Positions 33,594-43,818 of a stretch of 64,000 nt of DNA are shown piece by piece. This DNA is from Virgibacillus_N oceani_A (GTDB lineage Bacteria > Bacillota > Bacilli > Bacillales > Amphibacillaceae), in the NCBI GenBank assembly GCA_041521345.1, contig JBGOHB010000004.1. The stretch is one strand, 5' to 3'. Position numbers and translations under genes: made by a program. The notes beneath the pieces are model-generated. The model searched no databases. It had not been told where the DNA came from and saw nothing but the letters and a program-made list of their open reading frames with translations. How positions within the stretch are numbered: position 1 is the first letter of the stretch; every line of letters starts with the position of its first letter.

Positions 33594-35804
33594 TCAACCC
33601 ATTATTCGGTTAATTAAATTTTTCCAAACTTCAGCGAGTTCATCCGTTTTTTCCTCATTTATCTCATTTTTATATATCATTTTTTCCAGATGAGCAGTTA
33701 ACTGGCCCATCTCATTGGTGGAAAATCTGGCATCAATCCGCTTTGCATACTCCCTTAAGGTTTGGTCGGGATCCCTTTTTAACCCGACATGAGTCAACAG
33801 CTTTAACAAATGATAGTAAGCATCCTGATAGGTATCTGCATCCTGCTTTCGCGCGAGTTTCCTGTTTATCAGATAGGTTTGCCAGCGGAATCTAGTTTTA
33901 TAAATTAAAAACCCAATAATTCCCAGTGTTGCTGCAATCAGCGCAGCATGCCACCATGCAAAATCGAAATGACTTGTATTATTTCCTGCCATGGCTGTTT
34001 CTGTTTCTGCTTCTTCTTCATCTGCCTCCTCAGGAGGTTCTGGTGTATCCATTTCCGGTATTTCCATTGGATCGCTTTCCTGTTCTAGTTCTGCTTCACC
34101 ATCTTCAATTTCTGTATGGAAATCAGTCATATTGTCGAATCCCTGTGTCGGCTCAAACGGTACCCAGCCAACGCCATCAAAATAAACTTCTACCCAGGAA
34201 TGGGCATTGGCATTTGTAACTTCATACACATCAAAGGAGTCATCGGTATTGGACTCATCTTCCTGAATTATTTCCCCGCCAGTAAAACCTTTCGCCCATC
34301 TGGCAGGGATATCCATTGAACGAAGCATGACTACCATGGAAGTGGAAAAGTTATCGCAGTACCCCACTTGTGATTCAAATAAAAACTGATCTACATAGTC
34401 CTCATCTTCCTCAGGTACAGGGACGCCCGTTGTTTCATATTGAAAATCATTGGAAGAAAAATATTGCTCAACCGCTTTGGCTTTATCATATTGTGTATCG
34501 TGTTCTTCCGTAATTTCCTCTGCAAGATCAACCACACGCTCAGGCAGGCTATCCGGCACCTGTGTATACCTCTCATCCACCGAATTCCCTTCAAATTCTA
34601 CTTCCCTTAACTTATCGACAGAAAATGATGGCTTATCATAGGACAGCGTGTATTGTTCCAATTGAATGACTTCATGATTCAATTGTGTTTGGATAGCCTC
34701 TGTGATTTTATCAATATGAAAGGTGGCTTGTGCTGCGTATACATGCTGCAGCCCGTATGGATAAACCAGTTTTTCTATAGAGACATTATCCTCAAATTCG
34801 ACGATCGATTCTAGGCTTTCCGTATCAACCCCATCCGAACCGGGATTAAATGTATTCAGTTCCACTCCACCAGTCATTCGTTGATACTCCGGACCACCCG
34901 AAGCTTCCCAGCCCTTACCTGTATACTCATCTTTCGTTTCTATTCGCCAGTAATGCGCTTCATTCACTGCAGCCTGAAAAACCGGGGTATAGTCCTGTAC
35001 GAAAGAACCTCCCAGCTGACTATCATCCTCACCATATCCCACTTTTTGAACTGCACCGCCGCTATTGCCAGCGCCTGCATTTTCTGCGGCACTTTGGAGG
35101 AAAGGTACTGGATCAGGCCATTGCGGCGGCGCTTTTGGTGCTGCATAACCAAGAACAGATGCAAAAAGCACGATAACTACAAGCGGGATCAGCCATATCG
35201 GTGTTTTCTTTACCCAGCTGAATTGAATCCCTTCCTTGTTTAGTTCTCTCATAAAATTAGCTATCCCAAGTGCGATGAACGCAATCACAAAAGTTCGGAC
35301 CATTGGCATGCTTGCATCATATAAGGTAAATGTGTCCAATACAGCAATATAAATAAAAGTTAATATGACAAATAAAAAAATGCGTTTCATGACGACAAAC
35401 CAGTAATGTAATAAATAGCTCATCAGCCAAATTAATACCAAAAACAGCGCACTGCGAAACATCGGTGTTAAATCATGCCAGTTTTGCACTAATATAGCTT
35501 CCATGTTATAACTTATTTCCAAAAAACCCTGTTCTAACCAAAGCTGAGATAAAACCCTTGCTTCAAAAAATAGCCCATTGATAATAAATAATAACGCAAA
35601 ACCTTTCAGCAAAAAAGATACCCACCACTTCAGCTGAAACATAGAAATAATAAAGCAAAAAACTGCAAAAATGATGAATACGGATATACTGGTCGTTGCT
35701 GTTATTTCATTCACCGGATAGATCCATTCCATAAACAGCAAAAAACCGCTTATATATAAAATAGAGGTATATAAAAATGTTTTACTTCCTTCCAATTGCT
35801 TCAT
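33594..35804 (-). CDS. yebA: transglutaminase-domain membrane protein (YebA-like)
   Basis: 736 residues. About six N-terminal membrane helices, a large extracytoplasmic region containing a transglutaminase-like core (Cys in SQVGYCDNFSTSMVVML, His in NAHSWVEVYFDGVGWVPFEP, then Asp-rich sequence), a very acidic Glu/Pro stretch, another membrane helix and a cytoplasmic DUF4129-like tail. Third gene of the MoxR-DUF58-transglutaminase set, overlapping the DUF58 stop by four bases. Such sets are thought to assemble or remodel surface proteins; a substrate is not known. Confidence 0.93.
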   Translation of the reverse strand: MKQLEGSKTFLYTSILYISGFLLFMEWIYPVNEITATTSISVFIIFAVFCFIISMFQLKWWVSFLLKGFALLFIINGLFFEARVLSQLWLEQGFLEISYNMEAILVQNWHDLTPMFRSALFLVLIWLMSYLLHYWFVVMKRIFLFVILTFIYIAVLDTFTLYDASMPMVRTFVIAFIALGIANFMRELNKEGIQFSWVKKTPIWLIPLVVIVLFASVLGYAAPKAPPQWPDPVPFLQSAAENAGAGNSGGAVQKVGYGEDDSQLGGSFVQDYTPVFQAAVNEAHYWRIETKDEYTGKGWEASGGPEYQRMTGGVELNTFNPGSDGVDTESLESIVEFEDNVSIEKLVYPYGLQHVYAAQATFHIDKITEAIQTQLNHEVIQLEQYTLSYDKPSFSVDKLREVEFEGNSVDERYTQVPDSLPERVVDLAEEITEEHDTQYDKAKAVEQYFSSNDFQYETTGVPVPEEDEDYVDQFLFESQVGYCDNFSTSMVVMLRSMDIPARWAKGFTGGEIIQEDESNTDDSFDVYEVTNANAHSWVEVYFDGVGWVPFEPTQGFDNMTDFHTEIEDGEAELEQESDPMEIPEMDTPEPPEEADEEEAETETAMAGNNTSHFDFAWWHAALIAATLGIIGFLIYKTRFRWQTYLINRKLARKQDADTYQDAYYHLLKLLTHVGLKRDPDQTLREYAKRIDARFSTNEMGQLTAHLEKMIYKNEINEEKTDELAEVWKNLINRIMG

Positions 35805-37072
35805 GTGAGCCTCACCTCTATCGGGTTCATTAATAGTTCTGACTCGCTCATCGTAACAATGTTAACGCCATCAAGCTTAAGCTGCCTTGTTTTTTCCTGG
35901 TTTAACTGCTGTATTTTATTTGCAGATTGTATAAATATAATCATAATTCGTTTGGATCGCTGCTTCAATTTTTTGATTGCATCACGTAAACCCGAATCCA
36001 AATTGTTTGTGAATATAACAATAATATTTCCGCTATCCATTCTTATCATTTCTTCTTTTAACTTCACGGAAAACGGCTGTTTTCTCACCGGCTGGAAGCG
36101 GGTTAAATGCTGTTTCACCATATTTAATTGACCAGGACCATCCATTAAAGGAAAACGCACCGCTTTTTCCCCAATCGTAACCAGTCCAACTTGAGAAGAC
36201 TGTTTACGTATTTCTTCCATGAAAGAAATCGTCATTTCCACTGCTGCCTCAAAGGCCAGATAGTTCATCCCTTCATACGCACAGCCATCCAGGATTAACA
36301 CAATGTCTGTGCTTTTTTCCTGTTCAAACTCCTTCGTCATGACAGCGTTTTTCTTTGCGGTTTGTTTCCAGTCAATCCAGGAAAACTTATCTCCAGGCAT
36401 ATATTCACGAATGCCTGTTGCCACGTTCGTATTTTTCAAATTTAACATATAGGAAGCGGTGGAACCTTGTTCAAAGTTAGCAGACTTTCCCTTCAGACGA
36501 ACAGGGCGTTCGTTTGGATAGGCAATCAGCCGATTCGGGAGTTCAAAAACATGCTCTTTCCGCACAAAGCCGAATACATCTCCCGTACGGACGCGAAGTG
36601 CATGTAAATGATGCTCTCCCCTTGGTACCTGTTCCAATGTATAGGAAAATTCCACAACACGCCGAATCGAAGGGAAAATGATTTTCTTTATTTGCCGGTT
36701 GACGAAAAGCTTATCAGGATCATCCATGAAGTTATATTTATCTTTTCGGCTATCAAGCTTCTTTAATGAGTCAGGCAAAATTTCCTCAAAAACACAATAA
36801 TATAATGGAAATGGAAATCTGCGCTGAATTTTCACATGAATTGTTGCACTGTCGCCTGCCCGAATAATTTGACGGGAAATCTTTCTTGTAACCTTCCAAT
36901 TTTTCAGCGGGTAGAGCAAAAGTCCAATATGATAGAGGAACATTGGAAGGAAGCTGAAAAATAGAAACCAGCTGACAAATCCTCCCTGAAACATAGCGAA
37001 TGAATAGAGTAGGACGAATAGAAAAAGGATAAACACAAAATTACCGATAAATCTCATTCTTTCCTTCATCAA
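35801..37072 (-). CDS. yeaD: DUF58 protein with VWA-like fold (YeaD-like)
   Basis: 423 residues. Two N-terminal membrane helices (about 10-50), then the DUF58 signature REYMPGDKFSWIDWKQTAKK, and a following VWA-like region (TDIVLILDGCAYEG). ATGA overlaps join it to the genes on both sides. Partner of the MoxR ATPase. Confidence 0.93.
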   Translation of the reverse strand: MMKERMRFIGNFVFILFLFVLLYSFAMFQGGFVSWFLFFSFLPMFLYHIGLLLYPLKNWKVTRKISRQIIRAGDSATIHVKIQRRFPFPLYYCVFEEILPDSLKKLDSRKDKYNFMDDPDKLFVNRQIKKIIFPSIRRVVEFSYTLEQVPRGEHHLHALRVRTGDVFGFVRKEHVFELPNRLIAYPNERPVRLKGKSANFEQGSTASYMLNLKNTNVATGIREYMPGDKFSWIDWKQTAKKNAVMTKEFEQEKSTDIVLILDGCAYEGMNYLAFEAAVEMTISFMEEIRKQSSQVGLVTIGEKAVRFPLMDGPGQLNMVKQHLTRFQPVRKQPFSVKLKEEMIRMDSGNIIVIFTNNLDSGLRDAIKKLKQRSKRIMIIFIQSANKIQQLNQEKTRQLKLDGVNIVTMSESELLMNPIEVRLT

Positions 37073-38028
37073 AGAATTTCCTTTCGAATTGGAATATGCG
37101 TCTTTTTCACAATTGTATCGATAAGCTCTTCCGCTGTGAGTCCGTCATATTTTGCTTCATTTGTTAATATAACCCGGTGCGTTAGAACAAATGGCGCAAG
37201 ATATTTCACATCATCTGGCAGCACATAATCCCGGCCGTGAATATAGGCATAGGCTTTTGCTGCCTTCATTAAGGCAATCGATCCTCTTGGACTGACACCA
37301 AGGTATATAGAAGAATTGGACCTTGTGCCTGATACGAGATTAATAATGTAATGCTGCACGTTTTTATCAATATATACTTCTTTAACTTCTTCCTGAACGC
37401 GGATCAATTCTTCTCTTGTCATAACAGCGTCAATTTTTTCAATCGGATGATCCCTTGCAGTAATTTCAAGCATCTCCAATTCATCCATAAAAGAAGGATA
37501 GCCCATTTTTAATTTCAGAATAAACCTGTCCAGCTGCGCCTCAGGCAAAGGATAGGTCCCTTCATACTCGATCGGGTTTTGTGTGGCCATCACAAAAAAA
37601 GGCTGATTAAGCGGAATCGTATTGCCATCAACCGTCACATTTTTCTCTTCCATTCCTTCTAAAAGGGATGATTGTGTTTTGGGGGATGTTCTATTAATTT
37701 CATCTGCTAGTATAATATTTCCGAGTATGGGCCCTCCCCGAAACTCAAACTCCATTTCCTGCGGGTTGTATATGGAAACGCCTGTCACATCCGATGGCAG
37801 TAAATCGGGAGTAAACTGAATTCTCTTGAAATCACAATCCAAAGATTTTGCGAGTGTTTTAACAAGCATCGTTTTTCCAACGCCAGGCACGTCTTCCAAA
37901 AGCACATGTCCCTGTGCAAGCAATGCAACAAGGCTAAGTGTTGCCGCATCTTCTTTTCCTATCATCACTTTTTTTATATTTGAGAGTACTTTTTCTACTT
38001 TTCTATTGTACGTAACTGTTTCTTCCAT
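37069..38028 (-). CDS. yeaC: MoxR-family AAA+ ATPase (YeaC-like)
   Basis: 319 residues from ATG 38028, preceded by GGAGAGGGG; the longer frame from 38058 lacks a ribosome site. Walker A is LEDVPGVGKTMLVKTLA, Walker B IILADEINRTSPKTQ, followed by MATQNPIEYEGTYPLPEAQL and LDRFI. Member of the AAA_3 family, acting as a chaperone-like ATPase with DUF58/VWA partners. First gene of the three-gene operon. Confidence 0.95.
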   Translation of the reverse strand: MEETVTYNRKVEKVLSNIKKVMIGKEDAATLSLVALLAQGHVLLEDVPGVGKTMLVKTLAKSLDCDFKRIQFTPDLLPSDVTGVSIYNPQEMEFEFRGGPILGNIILADEINRTSPKTQSSLLEGMEEKNVTVDGNTIPLNQPFFVMATQNPIEYEGTYPLPEAQLDRFILKLKMGYPSFMDELEMLEITARDHPIEKIDAVMTREELIRVQEEVKEVYIDKNVQHYIINLVSGTRSNSSIYLGVSPRGSIALMKAAKAYAYIHGRDYVLPDDVKYLAPFVLTHRVILTNEAKYDGLTAEELIDTIVKKTHIPIRKEIL

Positions 38029-38058
38029 TATTTGAAGCCCCTCTCCGGCGCGGATCAT

Positions 38059-38767
38059 AATAAATACGCTAGTATGTTATAAAAATCGGGGTAAGCTGCT
38101 GCCAGCTATTGTACCCATTAGCTATTTCTACTATTTATGTATACACCATAATAATACTAAAAAAAATGCATAAATTAAAGTATCCATAAATTCTGAATCA
38201 TTGTTCATTGTATACAAAATGCGGGAGGAATATACCTGGGTATCAGTACATTTCTTCTTTTGCTTATGCAACACCCTCCTCTGATCAGCTCGAAAATGAG
38301 GAGAGATTGGCAGAAATAGAAACCTGCCGAGGACCTAAGGCCTTTTCCAGTACTCCGCGCAAACCAAGAAAATGTAATTTTTTTTGAGACTAGCATTTTT
38401 TTTATCTTCTTTTGTTCTACTCCATAAGTCGGCTTGACTCGGAGAATCATACCGCAATCGCTTTTCTGCTAAGTCAGATACCGACAAAAGGCATCTGTCG
38501 TATTTTTAAAATCTTGGTTTTTTGAGTATACCTCTTGGAAAATGGAAATAATAGAACATAGATACAAACGCTCTGTTAGCGACATATGACAAGGTACATC
38601 CTTGCCCCTAGGTGGATCAGTGGAGTGACTGTGATAATAGCTCTTCCACCATACGCTTTTGCCGGCTTTTGGTACCCGACACGACTAATCATCTTTACTG
38701 ATTTATCCAGAGCTTACAAATTTTATATAGTGCGCTAAGCAGTTAAAAAATCGAGTGTTGGATTGGA
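38059..38767. other. 0.7 kb without recognisable gene
   Basis: Between divergent MoxR and TatA genes. A 246-base minus-strand frame (38205-38450) has no family resemblance and no ribosome site; I leave it uncalled. A weak hairpin CGACA/TGTCG followed by TATTTTT lies near 38480-38505. Confidence 0.5.
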
Positions 38768-38776
38768 GTGATTTTA

Positions 38777-38950
38777 TTGGGTTTAGCACAAATTGGTGTT
38801 CCAGGCTTGATTCTCATCGTTATTTTAGCATTAATCATTTTTGGGCCAAAAAGACTTCCGGAAATAGGAAAAGCCACTGGTCAAACATTAAGGGAATTTA
38901 AGAGCACAACGAATGAGTTAATTAGCGATGATCACGAAAAAAAAGAATAG
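38777..38950 (+). CDS. tatA: twin-arginine translocase subunit TatA/E
   Basis: 57 residues. One membrane helix (GLILIVILALIIFGPKRLPE) with the FGP hinge and an amphipathic helix GKATGQTLREFKS, then an acidic tail. I prefer TTG 38777, eight bases after GGAG, over GTG 38768, which is too close. It lies 0.2 kb before a Tat-signal protein, a sensible pairing; no tatC is in the window. Confidence 0.9.
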   Translation: MGLAQIGVPGLILIVILALIIFGPKRLPEIGKATGQTLREFKSTTNELISDDHEKKE

Positions 38951-39185
38951 CATCACCAATGCACCGGATAATTGGAGGGGGCAAGAAAACAATCCCCGAT
39001 CCTCTGTAAAAACCAGCGCCATCATGGAAGAATGCATTATATTTGAGGAAATTGCATGTAACCCGATTCATCAGCTAATAAATATATTGAAAATATCACG
39101 GAACGAAAATCTTTTTCTACAAAAGTTTACTAATCAAAAATTTGGATAAAATGGATAACAGTTATCATGCATAAACGAGGAGGGA

Positions 39186-39941
39186 ATGAAGTTGTCGGAT
39201 GAAAAAAAAGCACCGGATTTATCCCGCCGCAAATTTATTAAAAACTCCGGTTATGTAGCCGGTGGAGCAATTGGCGGTGGATTACTTGCCTCACTTATCG
39301 GTACAAACATTTGGACCGAGGATCAAAACACAGCACCGACAGATACAACAAACGGGGCGGATTCATATAATCGTGCACTGATGTATTTTAGAAGAAGAAA
39401 AGACTTCGATATTCTTAGTGCTGCAACGGAAAGAATTTATCCTGAAGATGAAAATGGTCCTGGTGCCATTGCGCTGGGAGCCCCCTATTTCATAGATCAC
39501 CAATTGGCTGGGGGTTATGGAAATAACGAAAGAGAATATACAATGGGCCCTTTTAACGAAGGGACAGACTACCAGGGTTATCAGTCTCCGTTAAAAAGGC
39601 ATGAAGTTTTTATGGCTGGAATTCGAGCCATGGAAAAAGAAAGTCAGGAAAATTACGGCACTTCCTTTGTTGAGCTGGAAGGTGAACAGCAGGATGAAAT
39701 ACTACAGGAATTCCAAGAAGATAAAATAAAACTGAAACATGTAAGCTCGGCATATTTTTTCAACCAGCTCCGCACAGCAACACTTGCAGGTGTTTATGCT
39801 GATCCCTTGTACGGCGGAAATGCAAATATGGATGGATGGAGAATGAAGGAGTTCCCTGGCAGTCAGATGAGCTATCTGGAGGAGATTGAGCGTGAGGAAT
39901 TTATCGATTATGAACCAAGTTCTTTAAAAGATCATTTATAA
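39186..39941 (+). CDS. Tat-exported gluconate 2-dehydrogenase subunit 3-like protein
   Basis: 251 residues. The Tat signal SRRKFIKNSG (Arg 14-Arg 15) is followed by a hydrophobic Gly/Ala stretch. The mature part has FDILSAATERIYPEDENGPG and LAGVYADPLYGGNANMDGWR, typical of the small subunit of membrane-bound gluconate/sorbitol-type dehydrogenases. ATG 39186 is very close to GGAGG; TTG 39192 is an alternative. It would carry the FAD subunit across the membrane as a folded complex. Confidence 0.88.
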   Translation: MKLSDEKKAPDLSRRKFIKNSGYVAGGAIGGGLLASLIGTNIWTEDQNTAPTDTTNGADSYNRALMYFRRRKDFDILSAATERIYPEDENGPGAIALGAPYFIDHQLAGGYGNNEREYTMGPFNEGTDYQGYQSPLKRHEVFMAGIRAMEKESQENYGTSFVELEGEQQDEILQEFQEDKIKLKHVSSAYFFNQLRTATLAGVYADPLYGGNANMDGWRMKEFPGSQMSYLEEIEREEFIDYEPSSLKDHL

Positions 39942-39962
39942 ATTCGGGAAAAAGGAGGTTTC

Positions 39963-41699
39963 ATGTTGGTTAAAACATTAGATAAGGTAGAGGTCGTCAC
40001 GGTAGGCATGGGATGGGCAGGAGGTATCATTGCTTCAGAACTTGCAAAAGCCGGCGTGCAGGTTGTTGGTCTTGAACGAGGACCAAATCGTTCAACAGAA
40101 GATTTCCAGATGGTTCACGATGAATATCGATATGCGATCCGGTACGACTTAATGCAGGACTTATCCAAGGAAACGGTTACTTTTAGAAATAACCCTAATG
40201 AAAATGCATTGCCTATGCGGCAGTTCGGAGCCTTTCTGATCGGTACAGGAGTGGGTGGTGCGGGGACGCACTGGAATGGAGATACATGGTTTTTTGCGCC
40301 TTATGATTTTGAAATTAAAACAATGACAGAAAAGAGATACGGAAAGAATAAACTTCCCGAAGAGTATACAATACAGGATTGGGGGATTACATACGATGAA
40401 CTGGAGCCATATTATGAAAAATTTGAGAAAATGGCTGGCATAAGCGGAGAGTTGAACCCTTTACGACCTGAAAGAACGAGAGAATATCCAACTCCCCCGA
40501 TGAAAAGTACTCCCATGCTCGATCGATTTGTAGAGTCTGCAAATAACTTGGGATTGCATCCATTTCGTTTACCTTCTGCAAATTTGTCAGAAAACTATAC
40601 AAATCCAGATGGACAAACGTTATACCAATGTCAGTATTGTGGCTTTTGTGAAAAGTTCGGCTGCGAGTATGGCGCAAAATCGACGCCGAATGTTACAGTC
40701 GTTCCAACAGCGCTGGAATCGGATAATTTTGAGTTGCGTACCCATGCAAATGTTGTTGGTATCCATCATGATGGGAATCGGGCGACAGGCGTTCGGTATG
40801 TAGATGTGCAAACAGGCGAAGAATTTGACCAGCCAGCGGATATTGTTGTGTTAACGAGCTATACCTTGAATAATTCACGTCTCCTGCTGCTGTCTGATAT
40901 TGGCAGACCCTATGAGCCGGATACCGGAACCGGTGTTGTAGGGAAAAATTATTGCTACCATATTACTCCGGTAGTTACTGGTTTTTTTAATGAAAAGTTT
41001 AATGCGGCAATGGGGGCAGGGTCACTTGGATCTACCTTTGATGACTTTAATAATGATAACTTTGATCATTCAGATTTGGATTTTATCCATGGTGGTTCAA
41101 TAACAATGAAGCAACTGGGGAAAAGGCCGATTAATGAAAATGCAGCTCCTAAAGATACTCCGACTTGGGGGAAAGAATTTAAACAAAAATCAATAGAATA
41201 CTTTAATCGTGCCATACCTGTTACTTCTCAAGGCACCTCATTACCACATCGCAATAACTATTTAAGCCTTGACCCATCCTATAAAGACGCTTATGGAAAC
41301 CCATTGATTCGATTAACGTATGATTTTACCGAGCATGATCGTAAATTGCATGATTTTATTTCAGAAAGATGTGCAGAAGTCTTACATGAAATGGGAGCCG
41401 AAAAGGTGGAGTCCAGAGAGCTGACCGAACACTTTGATATTGTACCCGCTCATAATGACCATGTTACCGGCGGTGTCATCATTGGAGATGATCCGGATAC
41501 ATCCGCACTCAATAATTATCTGCAAATGTGGGATATGGATAATTTATTTGTCATCGGTGCTTCTGCTTTCCCTCATAATGGTGGATATAACCCTACAGGC
41601 ACAGTAGGCGCACTAGCTTACCGTGCAGCCGAGGGAATACTAAAGTTTAGGGAAGAAAATGGACAACTTGTTAAAGCGAACAACAGCACTAGAGCATAG
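39963..41699 (+). CDS. GMC-type FAD dehydrogenase large subunit
   Basis: 578 residues. FAD-binding start VVTVGMGWAGGIIASELAKA, then GTGVGGAGTHWNGDTWF, a Cys cluster CQYCGFCEKFGC (about 220-231) and the C-terminal GASAFPHNGGYNPTGTVGAL with the catalytic His/Asn pair region. Resembles gluconate 2-dehydrogenase flavoprotein subunits. It lacks its own signal, fitting piggyback export with the Tat subunit. GGAGG lies before ATG 39963. The usual third subunit, a multihaem cytochrome c, is not adjacent, so the electron acceptor is unclear. Sugar-acid or polyol oxidation is inferred. Confidence 0.88.
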   Translation: MLVKTLDKVEVVTVGMGWAGGIIASELAKAGVQVVGLERGPNRSTEDFQMVHDEYRYAIRYDLMQDLSKETVTFRNNPNENALPMRQFGAFLIGTGVGGAGTHWNGDTWFFAPYDFEIKTMTEKRYGKNKLPEEYTIQDWGITYDELEPYYEKFEKMAGISGELNPLRPERTREYPTPPMKSTPMLDRFVESANNLGLHPFRLPSANLSENYTNPDGQTLYQCQYCGFCEKFGCEYGAKSTPNVTVVPTALESDNFELRTHANVVGIHHDGNRATGVRYVDVQTGEEFDQPADIVVLTSYTLNNSRLLLLSDIGRPYEPDTGTGVVGKNYCYHITPVVTGFFNEKFNAAMGAGSLGSTFDDFNNDNFDHSDLDFIHGGSITMKQLGKRPINENAAPKDTPTWGKEFKQKSIEYFNRAIPVTSQGTSLPHRNNYLSLDPSYKDAYGNPLIRLTYDFTEHDRKLHDFISERCAEVLHEMGAEKVESRELTEHFDIVPAHNDHVTGGVIIGDDPDTSALNNYLQMWDMDNLFVIGASAFPHNGGYNPTGTVGALAYRAAEGILKFREENGQLVKANNSTRA

Positions 41700-41750
41700 G
41701 AATAAACAGATGTAATTCAAACAGGAAATATAGCTAAAAACATATAGGAA

Positions 41751-41799
41751 GAGGCTTCTAACGAATTTTATCATCGCATAGAAGCCTCTCCCTATTTTT
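41751..41799. terminator. terminator between the GMC gene and glpD
   Basis: GAGGCTTCTA and TAGAAGCCTC form a perfect ten-base stem followed on the plus strand by TCCCTATTTTT. It serves the GMC gene and possibly the convergent glpD. Confidence 0.8.
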
Positions 41800-41803
41800 A
41801 TTA

Positions 41804-43459
41804 TTATATTGCAGCCTCAATTAAAGCCTTCTCTAATTCTTCACTATACTGTTTCTTTTGATTGCTGTCCCACTTCAATGATTTAGCCATATAGTTTATA
41901 ACAGGTTCTTTATGTTCTCTTACCCAGTTTATATCAAAGAACAGGGCGCCTGTACGACGAATAAAAAAGTCTGCAGGCTTATAAACAAGTTCATAATCGA
42001 TGCCATAAATAAGCTCCGTCAAAACAAATGGATCAATCTGTTCACTTTCTGCTTCTTCTTTGTGCGCTTGATAAATAGTAAAGAGCGTATCCACATTTCC
42101 TCCATACATATTAATCAATTTTCGAACTGTGGTTTCCGGTATTCCGAATTCCATTCCTTCTGTTAGTTTTTTCTTCTTGAATTGTTCAAACCCTTTTGCA
42201 CCTCCAACATCCCCGCCGGAAATAGGTAAATGTTTTGTTCCCGCAGCGGAGTAAATAATTTTTTCCTCTTCCTTTAATTGTTCAACCACTGTATCAATTG
42301 CATCTTCTGCCATTTTACGGTAGCCTGTCAGCTTGCCGCCAGCCATGGAAATAAGACCGGAGTCAGAAATAAAGATTTCTTCTTCCCGCGATATCTCCCC
42401 CGGTTTTCCGCCTTCTCCACCAGAAAACAGCGCTCTTACTCCTGCCCAGCTTGACTCGACATCATCGGCTTGTATATTTAAAGATGGAAACATATAGTGG
42501 ATGGAATCCAGAATATAATTACGGTCCTCCGTTGTTGCAGTGATATTTTTAATATCACCTTCATAATACGTATCTGTCGTCCCTACATAGGTCTTTTCAC
42601 CCCGTGGGATCGCAAAAATCATTCTGCCATCCGGACTGTCAAAGTAAATGGCTTGATTGAGCGGGAAAACCTGTTTGGGGAAAACGAGATGAACTCCTTT
42701 GGTTAAGCGCAAAGTCTTTCCTTCCTTCGAATGATCTATTTCCCGTAATTCATCAATCCAAGGGCCGCTGGCACTGATTACTTTTTTCGCATAAATAGAA
42801 TGAATTTCTCCGCTGATCGTATCCTTTACCTTTGCTCCGCAGATTTTACCAGTTGAATCATAAATAAAATCAATCGCTTTTGCATAGTTCATTGCACTGA
42901 CGCCTCTTTCAACCGCTTTTTTCATAACTTCAATAGTCAGGCGTGCATCATCTGTTTTATATTCCACATAATAGCCTGCTCCTTTTAACCCTTCACTTTG
43001 TATAAGTGGTTCCTTTTGTACTGCTTCTTCAGGATTAAACATTTTGCGGCGCTCATTCTTCTTTACACCTGCAAGGAAGTCATAGACTCGTAACCCCACA
43101 TTCGTACTAAACGGGCCAAAAGTGCCTCCTTTATAAAATGGCAGCATCATCCATTCAGGTGTCGTAACATGTGGTCCATTTTCATATACAATAGCTCGCT
43201 CCTTCCCTACTTCAGCAACTAATTTAACATGGAATTGCTGCAGGTAACGGAGGCCCCCGTGGACTAATTTAGTTGAACGGCTTGATGTTCCTGCTGCAAA
43301 GTCCTGCATTTCTACAACCGCGGTTTTTAATCCTCTTGTTACAGCATCCAAAGAAATCCCGGCACCAGTGATTCCTCCCCCGATAACCAAAACATCTATT
43401 TTTTCCTGCTTTATTTGTTTAAATTGATCATTTCTATAATGACTAGAAAATAACGTCAT
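41804..43459 (-). CDS. glpD: aerobic glycerol-3-phosphate dehydrogenase
   Basis: 551 residues. FAD-binding VLVIGGGITGAGISLDAVTR, then GTSSRSTKLVHGGLRYLQQF, PRGEKTYVGTTDTYYEGD and the C-terminal DAO_C domain. It oxidises glycerol-3-phosphate to dihydroxyacetone phosphate and passes electrons to menaquinone at the membrane. I start at ATG 43459 (MTLFSSHYRND); the longer frame has no support. A strong hairpin lies 75 bases upstream, as in glpD leaders controlled by GlpP antitermination. Confidence 0.96.
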   Translation of the reverse strand: MTLFSSHYRNDQFKQIKQEKIDVLVIGGGITGAGISLDAVTRGLKTAVVEMQDFAAGTSSRSTKLVHGGLRYLQQFHVKLVAEVGKERAIVYENGPHVTTPEWMMLPFYKGGTFGPFSTNVGLRVYDFLAGVKKNERRKMFNPEEAVQKEPLIQSEGLKGAGYYVEYKTDDARLTIEVMKKAVERGVSAMNYAKAIDFIYDSTGKICGAKVKDTISGEIHSIYAKKVISASGPWIDELREIDHSKEGKTLRLTKGVHLVFPKQVFPLNQAIYFDSPDGRMIFAIPRGEKTYVGTTDTYYEGDIKNITATTEDRNYILDSIHYMFPSLNIQADDVESSWAGVRALFSGGEGGKPGEISREEEIFISDSGLISMAGGKLTGYRKMAEDAIDTVVEQLKEEEKIIYSAAGTKHLPISGGDVGGAKGFEQFKKKKLTEGMEFGIPETTVRKLINMYGGNVDTLFTIYQAHKEEAESEQIDPFVLTELIYGIDYELVYKPADFFIRRTGALFFDINWVREHKEPVINYMAKSLKWDSNQKKQYSEELEKALIEAAI

Positions 43460-43534
43460 CCTTATCTCTCCAATCGTGTGTTTATAACAATACAAATGTG
43501 GTGCGATGTATCTGTTTATCATGCCTCATTAACC

Positions 43535-43593
43535 AATAAAAAAAACCACAAAACTAACTTGCGCTTAAATACAAGCGTAAGTGTTTGCGGTTT
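43535..43593 (-). terminator. glpD leader terminator (probable GlpP antitermination site)
   Basis: On the minus strand a long imperfect stem (AACCGCAAAC...GTTTTGTGGTT with inner CTTACGCTTG/AGCGCAAG) runs straight into a run of eight T. It lies between the promoter region and glpD. In B. subtilis the same arrangement is overcome by GlpP with glycerol-3-phosphate. Confidence 0.8.
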
Positions 43594-43818
43594 CTCCGTT
43601 TCTCTATCCAAGACCTATTAACTTATTTATATAATAACAGATTTATTTGCTGTTAACAACACATACTAGTGGTTAAGTGTATATACCAAATTTTCCGGGC
43701 ATCGGTCGAAGTGAATAACTAACGGATATTGCATTTTAGCGTTTGGCGACTTTTATGTACTCAACAGGTTGGGGAATGGAGGTGGCAATATTGTGCAGGT
43801 CCCCATTGTTTAATATTT

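Noticed and set aside
38205..38450. 81-residue minus-strand ORF between MoxR and TatA
   Set aside because: No ribosome site, no family resemblance, Cys/Ser/Arg composition unlike neighbours; probably chance.
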